Source: an uncultured Planctomycetaceae bacterium (GTDB lineage: Bacteria > Planctomycetota > Planctomycetia > Pirellulales > Pirellulaceae). Taken from it: a stretch of DNA of 11,492 nucleotides. The DNA is taken from positions 1-11,492 of the forward strand of contig CAIYOB010000152.1 in assembly GCA_903927685.1 (NCBI GenBank), in the 5' to 3' direction. The translations under genes and the position numbers were made by a program. Positions 1-6,262 of this stretch are shown piece by piece (position 1 is the first letter of the stretch; every line of letters starts with the position of its first letter). The notes beneath the pieces are model-generated. The model was not told the origin of the DNA, did not search any database, and saw only the letters and a program-made list of their open reading frames with translations.

Positions 1-380
1 GCGACGAACTCGACGTAACCATCTTCTGCTTATACTCTTCCGGCGACCACGCGTTGCGGGAGCCAACTCCGGATGTGCTACCGCAGGCAGCCTTGCCACC
101 AAAAGGATCGAGAAAGCGACGGTCGGCAACCTCGCCTGGAGCGTCGCGTGCTTGTTTTTCGCGGGGATGGGAAGCGAACGACGACAGGTGGATCTGAGTG
201 CGTCTGCATTTCCCGGCGCGCGGCGTGTTGGCGCTGGTTCCGCGAAGCAGTCTTGTGGATTTGCGGTGGAAATCGGTGATTGCCGCTGGGACCGTTGATC
301 CTTGTCTCACGCCAAGATCTTCGCCCTAACCTAACCAACGCCCTTCCTGGATTCGCGGGAAAACTCGTCTGGGATATGGA

Positions 381-446
381 ATACGGCTTGACGGACGGTT
401 AGATTGGTGGGCTGAGTTGGGCGTGCGTACGCCCATGCAGCCGTAT
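381..446. repeat. nested inverted repeat (8-bp outer, 6-bp inner stem)
   Basis: The arm atacggct (381-388) is the exact reverse complement of agccgtat (439-446). Inside it, gggcgt (419-424) and acgccc (429-434) form a perfect 6-bp stem with a 4-nt loop. The arrangement is properly nested, as expected for a folded RNA or a cruciform. It lies outside any supported gene. Its strand and function cannot be told from the sequence. Confidence 0.5.
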
Positions 447-566
447 GAACCTGTGGAGGACGAACGCGAGAGCAAAGCGACGTGACGCATAACCGGTTGC
501 TTGCCATACTGGCTGGCAACTGACAATCCGAATGACGCGCGAGCGTCAGGAACTGCCCCGCCAAAA

Positions 567-702
567 CCGCCAACCTGAGCCCTCGTGGCTCTTGAAGTAC
601 AGAGGCAGTGACTGAGCCGCGCCCCGCAAGGGGCGCTGGCCGGCACTGCTCTGTACGCCCCTTGGCGGGGGTTGGCGGGCGGTCTGGCTCAGCGCCCTTT
701 TT
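567..702 (+). ncRNA. candidate structured RNA of nested stems ending in a T-run
   Basis: Four properly nested or adjacent pairings can be drawn. Bases 567-575 pair with 670-678 (ccgccaacc/ggttggcgg). Bases 577-581 pair with 587-591 (gagcc/ggctc). Bases 597-610 pair with 644-656 (gtacagaggcagtg/cactgctctgtac, one bulged G). Bases 619-625 pair with 630-636 (gcgcccc/ggggcgc) closing a GCAA loop. An alternative 3' hairpin, 677-681 with 693-697, is followed by five T residues (698-702), a weak terminator-like end that suggests the + strand if transcribed. No known RNA family is recognised. It could equally be a relic of a mobile element, because inverted repeats alone do not prove transcription. 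Confidence 0.35.
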
Positions 703-984
703 CGTTGCGCCCGCCCGTGATCTCTGGCCGTTCCGTATGCCGTGCCTGTTGACACACTCCTGGGCGTCATACGCATGACGGGTATCGGGCACGTCGAGGC
801 AACGTTTTCTTCCGACAATCGCGTGACCGGAGAAGTTCCGTCGCTGTCGAGCGTTATTTACTCGAAGGGACCAACACGATCAGTCGTGGCCGACCTGCTG
901 CGTTGACCCATTCGGAGTTTTAGCGATGCGTTTTCGGTTTTTTCAGCGATCACCACTGCCATCATCTTTGGAGGTACAAGCGGC

Positions 985-2322
985 ATGAGTTCGGATGCGA
1001 CTGGGAAAGGTGGAAAAGTCCTGACGATTGCTCGACTGGCTATAAGCTGGCTGCTGGCATCACTTGGTGAGGCAGCTCAACAGGTCCGTCGGGCCGCAGC
1101 CTGGAAGCGCGCGACACGCCGCCGCAAGCAAGCGGCGGAACAGCTCGTATCCGCGCAACTGGCTCTCGGCGAGCGGCTCAGTACGAGCGGCATGGGTGAT
1201 GAGGGCTTGCGGAAACAACTCGTCGCCATCGACGACAGGATCAAGAGCGTCAGGGCGGCCCGAGGCCGTGCCACGGAACTGGAAGCAGAACGCCGAGGGC
1301 TCTTGATTCGTCTGTCCGAATTCAATTTCGCCGAGTCCGATGTGCCCGACGAAGTGAGAGTTCACGGCGAGGCCCTGAACCAAGCTCGGTTATCGCTTGA
1401 GCAGTGTCAAACGGATGCGGTGCAATCGCGGCAAAAACTACTCCCGAATGGCGTGACTGCCTGGGGCCGATTGTTCACAGGTACGGCCACCCTTTGCCTG
1501 ATTGCCTTGGCGTTGTTCTCCGTCGGGCGACGATTTCTTCCCAGTGATTCGGGATTGATCCGAACGCTGGAGGACGATTCGGCACTTGCCGAAGCGGTCG
1601 GGTTGGTCGTGTGCGGTTATCACGTCACTTTTCCCGACGGCACGACCGGAGAGGAACAAATCGGGTCCGGAACGGCATTTGCCGTGTCCGCCGATGGAGA
1701 TCTGATCACGAACAAGCATGTGGTCGAGCAGACCTGGAATGACCTGCGAGCCGAGCTTTTGCTCAAGAAGCTGCGGGAAGAAAAGATGCTCGACGTCAAG
1801 CCGACCGTGTGGGTTTTCTTCGGAAAGGCAAAGCATGTCGCCGAGATCAAGCATGTCAGCGACAAGTTCGATTTGGCGGTTCTGAAGGTCGACCGGCAGA
1901 AGACGCCGTTCTTTGCCATTGGTTCGCAGGACCAGCTTCGCCGCGGAGAACCGGTCGTCGCACTTGGCTTTCCCGCAGCAGCCCAGGCGGCGTTATCCGA
2001 CGACGAGTTGCGTGAAACGGCCCTTCGGGCGGCCAGCGGGAATGCTGTTGAAGAACAGCTCAAACTCCGCGACTTTGACTTCGTCCAGACCACTGGTACG
2101 GTCAGTCGGATGAGCACGGAATCCGCAGGCCGGACATGGATTCAGCACAACGCGGACATCAACCCAGGCAACTCAGGTGGGCCGCTGTCGACGACCGAGG
2201 GGGTCGTGCTGGGCATCAACACGTTGCGTCATGAAGGCGCGTCGGGCGTCTTCTACTCGCTGTCCCTGCCGCAGTTGCGGGAGGAAATCACGAAGCACGC
2301 ACCGAACGCTGTTTGGCGATAG
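985..2322 (+). CDS. membrane-anchored trypsin-like serine protease (HtrA/Do type, no PDZ)
   Basis: This 445-residue protein has a C-terminal chymotrypsin-fold protease domain of the HtrA/DegP type. The triad is visible: His245 in TNKHVVE, Asp296 in DKFDLAVLK and Ser397 in NPGNSGGP. The N-terminal half is unusual. Residues 30-150 are rich in Arg, Glu, Gln and Ala and predicted to be helical or coiled coil. A single hydrophobic segment at about 162-184 follows, placing the protease on the far side of the membrane from the coiled-coil region if it is a signal anchor. HtrA proteins normally carry one or two C-terminal PDZ domains. None is present here, since the chain ends about 48 residues after the catalytic serine. 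The ATG start is supported by ggagg ten bases upstream. It is transcribed away from the minus-strand array and no functional link to that array is evident. The protease assignment is firm; the substrate is unknown. Confidence 0.9.
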   Translation: MSSDATGKGGKVLTIARLAISWLLASLGEAAQQVRRAAAWKRATRRRKQAAEQLVSAQLALGERLSTSGMGDEGLRKQLVAIDDRIKSVRAARGRATELEAERRGLLIRLSEFNFAESDVPDEVRVHGEALNQARLSLEQCQTDAVQSRQKLLPNGVTAWGRLFTGTATLCLIALALFSVGRRFLPSDSGLIRTLEDDSALAEAVGLVVCGYHVTFPDGTTGEEQIGSGTAFAVSADGDLITNKHVVEQTWNDLRAELLLKKLREEKMLDVKPTVWVFFGKAKHVAEIKHVSDKFDLAVLKVDRQKTPFFAIGSQDQLRRGEPVVALGFPAAAQAALSDDELRETALRAASGNAVEEQLKLRDFDFVQTTGTVSRMSTESAGRTWIQHNADINPGNSGGPLSTTEGVVLGINTLRHEGASGVFYSLSLPQLREEITKHAPNAVWR

Positions 2323-2423
2323 GCAAAGGCGAAGGTGGTTTGCCGTTTGCCGGGGACAAGACCTGATCTCGGCCTGCGGAGAGGCTTTTGTTTAGAACGA
2401 TGCTTCCTTGTGGGAGGTCGAAC

Positions 2424-2627
2424 GTGGCTACCAGGAAAAGAAAAGGCGATTCGGACGGCTGCGGGTTCATCGGATCATTGGTCGTGCTCGGTCTGATATG
2501 GGGCTTCTTATGCGGCGGTTGCGACGGCGCATGGACGGGTGCGGCAATCGGTCTGAGTGTTGGTTCGCTCGTGGTCGGGGCTCTCATCCTGGCTGCGATT
2601 GTGCTGATTCTCAAGCTGCTTGGGTAA
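2424..2627 (+). CDS. small two-helix membrane protein, unknown function
   Basis: A 67-residue product begins VATRKRKGDSDGCGF. A GTG start at 2424 is chosen because gggagg lies six bases upstream; an upstream ATG at 2388 has no such site. After a basic N terminus there are two hydrophobic stretches, about residues 14-30 and 38-66. The second is glycine-rich, resembling the glycine-zipper small membrane proteins often annotated as hypothetical. It lies 101 bases downstream of the serine protease in the same direction, so it may be co-transcribed with it. Downstream, imperfect hairpins at 2650-2675 (caaaggc/gcctttg) and 2685-2699 (agaccg/cggtct) could help end the transcript, but neither has a T-run. 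Function is unknown. Confidence 0.6.
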   Translation: MATRKRKGDSDGCGFIGSLVVLGLIWGFLCGGCDGAWTGAAIGLSVGSLVVGALILAAIVLILKLLG

Positions 2628-2710
2628 GTCATTCACGTCGGCGGTCAGGCAAAGGCTTGGCTGGCTTGGCCTTTGTCAGTTTGCAGACCGGTGCGGTCTC
2701 GCAGACGCGG

Positions 2711-3001
2711 CTAAACTGACATCCAGACTGGCGGGGTGGTTGTCGTGAAGGGCTGATGGCATTGCCGAAAGGCGTGTCGTCGCCAATGGCTAAAAAAAAC
2801 GGCCGGCCATGCCGCCCCAAGGGGCGGCATGGGCGCGGTCGTGGCAATGCTGGACGTCGATGTTCCTGTATGACGGAACTCAGCGGCGACGGCGGGAACG
2901 CGATCGGCCGACGTGGTAGCCTTTGCGGCTACCCGCTTGCCAGACCTGTAGAACCACCAGAGAATCACGCCCAAAATTGCCATTCCGACAAGGCTGTCCA
3001 T
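2711..3001 (-). CDS. small single-pass membrane protein, last gene of the array
   Basis: The frame encodes 96 residues starting MDSLVGMAILGVILWWFYRS. This is a hydrophobic N-terminal anchor (about residues 4-18) followed by a basic, Ala/Thr-rich tail. The start is well supported by gaggag six bases upstream. The N-terminal half looks like a real gene. The C-terminal part is doubtful, because the frame runs straight through a rho-independent terminator (2792-2831) and its sequence after about residue 55 looks non-coding. A TGA in another frame at 2880-2882 lies just before the terminator, so a small frameshift could have extended the frame from an original end near residue 40. Function is unknown. 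Confidence 0.5.
   Translation of the reverse strand: MDSLVGMAILGVILWWFYRSGKRVAAKATTSADRVPAVAAEFRHTGTSTSSIATTAPMPPLGAAWPAVFFSHWRRHAFRQCHQPFTTTTPPVWMSV
2792..2831 (-). terminator. rho-independent terminator of the minus-strand array
   Basis: Read on the minus strand, an 11-bp perfect stem (catgccgcccc at 2808-2818, ggggcggcatg at 2821-2831) with a 2-nt loop is followed, after a short GC-rich spacer, by eight T residues (2792-2799). This is a textbook intrinsic terminator oriented to end transcription arriving from the right. It lies inside the 96-codon frame at 2711-3001, whose C terminus is therefore in doubt. Confidence 0.85.
2915..2933. repeat. 7-bp inverted repeat within the small membrane-protein gene
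   Basis: The arms ggtagcc (2915-2921) and ggctacc (2927-2933) form a perfect stem around a 5-nt loop, within the coding region just after the membrane segment. No function is implied. Confidence 0.4.
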
Positions 3002-3089
3002 CAGCTACTCCTCTTGATTCTTGGTAAGCGGGGTCTGCCGCCTTGACACGATCCGATCCCGACGTCGTCTTGGTTTTGTCAGAACGCTG

Positions 3090-3560
3090 CTACGCTGCCG
3101 CGGCGTATTGAAGCAGATGGCTGATGGGATCGGTGATGCAGCAGTACTGGTCTCGATACACGCCGGTGCAGGCCGGAAACGAGCCACCCAGCGTACGCTC
3201 CGCCCGGGCCAGCATCTCGCCATGATCGTCGTCCAGGCCGATGCCGTGGCCGAAGACCGACATGACGAGATAGTACAGCGCATTTGCTTGCTGTTTGTCC
3301 GTGCGCAGCCCCATGTGGTAGAACACGAGCCACACGTCCTGCTGCCAGGCAGCTGCGACCGCACCAACGATCTCGCCGACGTTGGCGACAAGTTCCAACA
3401 GGATGTTCGGATTGTCCATCACCGCTTCGTCCACGAAGGATTGGCCATCGCCATAGCCGTCCGGCAGCAGGGCGTGGGAATCCCGGTCCTCCAGTTCATC
3501 GAGAACGCTGGCGATGGCGAGGTCGCGCACCGCCAACCTCAAGGTCTTGACGTTGAACAT
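3090..3560 (-). CDS. hypothetical protein, 156 residues
   Basis: The product starts MFNVKTLRLAVRDLAIASVL. I do not recognise a family. Residues 1-25 look like a beta strand plus an amphipathic helix. The middle (about 50-110) is predominantly helical and hydrophobic (LLELVANVGEIVGAVAAAW, then NALYYLVMSVFGHGIG), more like a globular helical core than true membrane spans. Two Cys residues close together sit in the C-terminal part (YCCITDP). The ATG is preceded by ggagg with a long 12-base spacer, so initiation may be weak or coupled to the upstream gene, whose stop is 36 bases away. It is the penultimate gene of the array. Function is unknown. Confidence 0.7.
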   Translation of the reverse strand: MFNVKTLRLAVRDLAIASVLDELEDRDSHALLPDGYGDGQSFVDEAVMDNPNILLELVANVGEIVGAVAAAWQQDVWLVFYHMGLRTDKQQANALYYLVMSVFGHGIGLDDDHGEMLARAERTLGGSFPACTGVYRDQYCCITDPISHLLQYAAAA

Positions 3561-3596
3561 GGCTGATTTATGCCTCCATTGTGCTTGCCGGCATGG

Positions 3597-3842
3597 TCAG
3601 TCCGCTTGAAATGCAAAGTAATGCCGCGGCGAATGATGGAAAAACAGCGAGCCCCGCACACCGTCCGAGCGGCGTCTGACGACGACCAGCGGTGCCGCAA
3701 AGCCCAGGACCTCGAAATCTTGGCCGAGTTCCTGGGTGTCCCAGACCCGGCCGTGCTGGGCTTCCAACGCTTCACGGCTGCCAGGCTGAGCGTTGATCTC
3801 AGCCAGCAGTTCTCGACGGACAGCTTCGGTCGCGTCGGGCAT
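3597..3842 (-). CDS. small conserved-looking hypothetical protein, 81 residues
   Basis: The product starts MPDATEAVRRELLAEINAQP. An upstream in-frame ATG at 3878 is rejected because aaggag lies six bases before the ATG at 3842. The chain has an N-terminal helix (residues 3-17), then GSREALEAQHGRVWDTQEL, which reads as a second helix, then a beta-rich C-terminal half (about 43-80) with FEVLGFAAPLVVVRRRSDG and FFHHSPRHYFAF. It resembles a short family of hypothetical proteins I have seen in planctomycete genomes, with no assigned function; that recollection is not verified here. The beta-hairpin end and surface aromatics would suit protein binding, but this is only a guess. Confidence 0.75.
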   Translation of the reverse strand: MPDATEAVRRELLAEINAQPGSREALEAQHGRVWDTQELGQDFEVLGFAAPLVVVRRRSDGVRGSLFFHHSPRHYFAFQAD

Positions 3843-3896
3843 GACGATCTCCTTGCGCAAGAGGTTGGTTGTTGTCACGGACGTCGAGGTGGGGCT

Positions 3897-3933
3897 AGCG
3901 GACCGCGGCGACTTCCTCGCTTGCAGGTCCGCT
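3897..3933 (-). promoter_or_regulatory. intercistronic hairpin upstream of the 81-residue gene
   Basis: The arms agcggacc (3897-3904) and ggtccgct (3926-3933) are perfect complements around a 21-nt loop, in the 97-base gap between the 323-residue and 81-residue genes. There is no following T-run, so it is unlikely to be a strong terminator. mRNA processing or stability is possible. Confidence 0.4.
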
Positions 3934-3939
3934 CCCCGT

Positions 3940-4911
3940 CTATTTCTTTCCTCGTGACTTCTCTGCCGTTACCGCCTCGTCGAAAGGCAGCGGCAAGTAC
4001 GATGGTCTCGGCCTCGGCCGGTAGGTGAGGTCTCTCGAGCCTGCTCTTGCGGCGGCGTGCCTGACAGCCCGGCTGCGCAGCTCCCGCTGGAGCCAGATCC
4101 GGAAACCGGGGTGCCGGAACTTGCGGAGTGTGGCCTGCTGCGTGGCCCTGGCGTGTCGCGCGAAGCGGATGTACTGCTGGTTTTCCCGGTAGGCCCAGCG
4201 ACCGCAGATGGCCTGATGCACCGCCAGCACCGAGTTCAGGGACTCAATCAGCGTCTGCACGCCGGCTCGACACCAACTGGTCGGGCTGTAGCGTGTCAGG
4301 TTGCCGACGGAGCGGGCCTCGGCGGCCAGCGCGTCGATCAGATCGCAAAGCTCAGCGACCGAAATCGCGTCCCGCTTGGCCAGGTACCTGCGGGCGTGCA
4401 GCGAGCGCCGGGCACTGCCGGGCGCGTAGCGCACTTCGACGTAGTCCGCTTTGTGACCTTGCCAACGCGAGCGGCGAGCCACATCCAGCGGCAACGCCCG
4501 CAGCTGTAGGAAGTAGCCCTCTTCGGCCCGAAACATCCCGCGGCAGTGCTGCAGGTCGGCGTCTGCCAGCCACACGGGCCCTGCTGCCTGCGCTGCGGCT
4601 TGGACCTGCTCTGTGAGGCAATCCTCAGCCGAGACCACAGGCACCGGCAGGATCAGGAAACCGTAGCTGTTGTTCCTTTGCAGCCAGTCCAGACGGGAAA
4701 CATCAGGCAGGTACTGCCGGTACACATCGGGCGCCGGACGCAACTGCTGGAAATAGGCTTCCACCTGCTCGGCACCGTCCAGAAACACCGCTTCGTGCGG
4801 TGGTCTGTCAAGTAATTCCTGCTGACAGGTGCTGCTCCTCCAGAATTCCACGGCTGGCTCGAACAGCCTTTTTGCCAGGTAGCAGCCGACAGTCTGTTCG
4901 CTTTGGGCCAT
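3940..4911 (-). CDS. hypothetical protein, 323 residues, basic C terminus
   Basis: The start at 4911 (MAQSEQTVGCYLAKRLFEPA) is chosen because gggag sits seven bases upstream. A longer in-frame start at 5226 would overlap most of the preceding gene and is rejected. No family is recognised. The chain has an alternating helix/strand N-terminal two thirds with several Trp and aromatic residues (DWLQRNNSYGFLILPVPVV, WLADADLQHCRG). A helical segment follows at about 185-235, then a strongly basic tail (about 245-323, many Arg and Lys) that could bind nucleic acid. No catalytic motif is visible. It follows the 278-residue gene after a 77-base gap that contains a strong hairpin. A DNA-related role is plausible from the neighbouring clamp gene but is inference only. 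Confidence 0.8.
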   Translation of the reverse strand: MAQSEQTVGCYLAKRLFEPAVEFWRSSTCQQELLDRPPHEAVFLDGAEQVEAYFQQLRPAPDVYRQYLPDVSRLDWLQRNNSYGFLILPVPVVSAEDCLTEQVQAAAQAAGPVWLADADLQHCRGMFRAEEGYFLQLRALPLDVARRSRWQGHKADYVEVRYAPGSARRSLHARRYLAKRDAISVAELCDLIDALAAEARSVGNLTRYSPTSWCRAGVQTLIESLNSVLAVHQAICGRWAYRENQQYIRFARHARATQQATLRKFRHPGFRIWLQRELRSRAVRHAAARAGSRDLTYRPRPRPSYLPLPFDEAVTAEKSRGKK

Positions 4912-4933
4912 AGCGATTCTCCCAGAACGGAAA

Positions 4934-4964
4934 GCAGACGCCGGGAGGATCTCCCGGCGTCTGC
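4934..4964 (-). promoter_or_regulatory. 14-bp perfect hairpin between two cistrons
   Basis: The arms gcagacgccgggag (4934-4947) and ctcccggcgtctgc (4951-4964) are perfect reverse complements separated by three bases, making this the strongest hairpin in the window. On the minus strand it is followed by TTTCCG and then, 16 bases further on, the ribosome-binding site of the 323-residue gene. The T-run is too short for a strong intrinsic terminator. An attenuator, an RNA-processing site or an mRNA-stabilising structure would fit. Confidence 0.6.
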
Positions 4965-4976
4965 GGGAACGTACGG

Positions 4977-4992
4977 GTGAGGCGAGCCTCAC
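4977..4992 (-). repeat. 7-bp palindrome overlapping the stop codon of the 278-residue gene
   Basis: gtgaggc (4977-4983) and gcctcac (4986-4992) pair around two bases and include the TGA stop (4989-4991). With the hairpin at 4934-4964 it forms a tandem pair in the same spacer. Confidence 0.4.
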
Positions 4993-5825
4993 GCCGGCAG
5001 CGACTTGGCGTTGAACGTGGGCAGGCCGGCGAAGTAGTCCTGGAACTGGCCCTGGAGCGTCTGGTACAGTTGCCGGCCCGGCTCGGTCTGCTGCAACAGC
5101 ACGTCGGTCAGGTGGGCCTTGGCCTGGCGCTGCACGTAGGGGATCTCCGCCAGCTTCTTCCGCCAGGCGACCAAGAGATCGGTCTGCTGCTGAGCCGTCT
5201 GGCGGCAGGCCTGCAATGCCTGCCACGCCTGCTGGGGCTCATCGCCGTCCTCGGCCATTTCCGCCAGCGAGATCTCGAAGCTGAGTTCCATCTCATCGGC
5301 GTAACTGCAATCGCCGTAGTTGCCGGGACGCTTTTCGGTAAAGAACTTCGCTTCGGCCGTGACCAGCGGCAAGCCGTTGTCTTGCTCGGTGTAGGTCACC
5401 TCGCACTGCAACTGCAGTACGCCTCGGAGATTCAGGGCCCGCCGGGCTTGCTCCAAGTGCGGCTGGGCGCTCTTGGCCCAGCGTTCGGCGGCGCGGTGGG
5501 CCACTTTCTGAAACTGCTGTTCGCAGTCGGCCAACTGCTGCTTGGCCGCGGCGCAGACCCTCTCGCCGGCGCGGATCTGCTCCATCACGAAACGCTCGAA
5601 CTTGGCACTCACGGAGTCGATCAGCCCCTCCGGGCCGACCGGCAGATCCAGCGAGGTGGTGATGGCCGGCAGGATCTGGGCGGGGAGCACGGCGGGGACA
5701 GCGGGCGCCGGCGCGGCACCGTGGCTGGCGTCGGACAACAGCTCCGCGGCCCGCTTGGCATTGGCGAACGAAGCATCCGCGGGTCGTCGGGGGCGGCGAG
5801 AAGTGCGACTCTGGGTTCTCTTCAT
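4989..5825 (-). CDS. hypothetical Gln/Ala-rich helical protein, 278 residues
   Basis: The start at 5825 (MKRTQSRTSRRPRRPADASF) has gaggag six to seven bases upstream, while a longer in-frame start at 5900 has none. The first 16 residues are very basic, then a Pro/Ala-rich linker runs to about 55. Residues 68-130 are strongly helical and probably coiled coil (KFERFVMEQIRAGERVCAAA). A beta-rich insert (about 134-188) contains LQCEVTYTEQ and ELSFEISLAEM. Residues 195-265 are again helical and Gln-rich. No known domain is recognised. The arrangement of two helical arms flanking a beta domain suggests a scaffold or binding protein rather than an enzyme. It follows the clamp-like gene after 113 bases, so a shared role is possible but unproven. 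Confidence 0.8.
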   Translation of the reverse strand: MKRTQSRTSRRPRRPADASFANAKRAAELLSDASHGAAPAPAVPAVLPAQILPAITTSLDLPVGPEGLIDSVSAKFERFVMEQIRAGERVCAAAKQQLADCEQQFQKVAHRAAERWAKSAQPHLEQARRALNLRGVLQLQCEVTYTEQDNGLPLVTAEAKFFTEKRPGNYGDCSYADEMELSFEISLAEMAEDGDEPQQAWQALQACRQTAQQQTDLLVAWRKKLAEIPYVQRQAKAHLTDVLLQQTEPGRQLYQTLQGQFQDYFAGLPTFNAKSLPA

Positions 5826-5874
5826 TTCTTGGTTCTCCTCAGGGAATCTACGGAATCGACAGCGTAGGTAATGG

Positions 5875-5902
5875 GCTTGCGGGCGATTTGCTGACCGCAA
5901 GC
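5875..5902 (-). promoter_or_regulatory. 8-bp hairpin between clamp-like and 278-residue genes
   Basis: gcttgcgg (5875-5882) and ccgcaagc (5895-5902) are perfect complements with a 12-nt loop, in the gap after the clamp-like gene. There is no T-run after it on the minus strand, so this is probably RNA structure rather than a terminator. Confidence 0.4.
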
Positions 5903-5938
5903 AATGGACGTGGTCGGAAAGGCGACCGCATCGGCACG

Positions 5939-6262
5939 CTACAGGGCGACCTTTTCCAGTTGGCGCAACGTGGCCAAAGCCGTCTGCACGCTCCTGGTAG
6001 CCTTCTTCTGTTGCTTCAGGGCGGCGATCAGGTCGCCGACTTGGGTCGTCGCCGTCCGCAGCGTACTGCGCAGGGCTTCGGCCCGTTCAATCAGGTCCGT
6101 GGAGCCAGCGGCATCGGGTTGGCTGTTGCCGTTGGCGGCGCCATTGTGGCTGCCGTTGCCGCTGCCGTTGCCGCTGCCATTGCCGCTGCCATTGCTGCTG
6201 CCATTGCTGCTAGCCGTCTCGTCGACGGCAGCTTGGGGTTGGGGTTTCGTGGACTTGGCCAT
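5939..6262 (-). CDS. possible internal translation product: 107-residue clamp tail
   Basis: An in-frame ATG at 6262 (MAKSTKPQPQAAVDET) is preceded by ggag seven bases upstream, so the linker plus helical tail may also be made as a separate protein. Just upstream, a TAA exists in another frame, followed by spacer-like sequence and this ribosome-binding site. That arrangement is what two adjacent genes would look like if a frame change had fused them. The product would be an Asn-Gly-Ser-rich disordered region followed by two helices (about DLIERAEALRSTLRT and LIAALKQQKKATRSVQTAL). Whether it is made separately cannot be decided from the sequence. Confidence 0.35.
   Translation of the reverse strand: MAKSTKPQPQAAVDETASSNGSSNGSGNGSGNGSGNGSHNGAANGNSQPDAAGSTDLIERAEALRSTLRTATTQVGDLIAALKQQKKATRSVQTALATLRQLEKVAL

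Larger units (their letters stand above)
1..984. other. gene-free left flank with inverted repeats
   Basis: No convincing complete gene is visible in this stretch. All open frames here are short, mutually overlapping and lack a good ribosome-binding site. One forward frame starting at base 3 stays open to a stop near 196 and begins DELDVTIFCLYSSGD. It could be the tail of a gene entering from the left, but its codon pattern decays after about 40 codons and I would not annotate it. The interval does contain nested inverted repeats, listed separately (381-446 and 567-702). Further small palindromes lie at 765-780 (cgtcat/atgacg, 4-nt loop) and 875-888 (cacga/tcgtg, 4-nt loop). No tRNA, RNase P, tmRNA or SRP RNA signature was recognised. 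No confident promoter for the downstream protease could be picked out. Confidence 0.5.

Noticed and set aside
3..196. Partial gene entering from the left edge (frame starting DELDVTIF)
   Set aside because: Only about 64 codons are visible, codon use becomes non-coding-like after about 40, and no domain is recognisable.
433..470. agccgtatgaac resembling the 5' half of group II intron domain V
   Set aside because: The complementary 3' half, tetraloop and catalytic triad arrangement of domain V are missing, and agccgtat pairs better with an upstream arm at 381-388.
749..780. TTGACA hexamer at 749-754 as a promoter -35 box for the protease gene
   Set aside because: No acceptable -10 box occurs 16-18 bases downstream, and the site is over 200 bases from the gene start.
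4912..5226. Longer N terminus for the 323-residue protein starting at 5226
   Set aside because: It would overlap the 278-residue gene by over 200 bases, has Arg/Pro-rich non-protein-like sequence, and the ATG at 4911 has a much better ribosome-binding site.
6142..6211. CRISPR-like repeat array
   Set aside because: The units are about 12 bases, contiguous without spacers, and lie in frame within a gene encoding an Asn-Gly-Ser linker.
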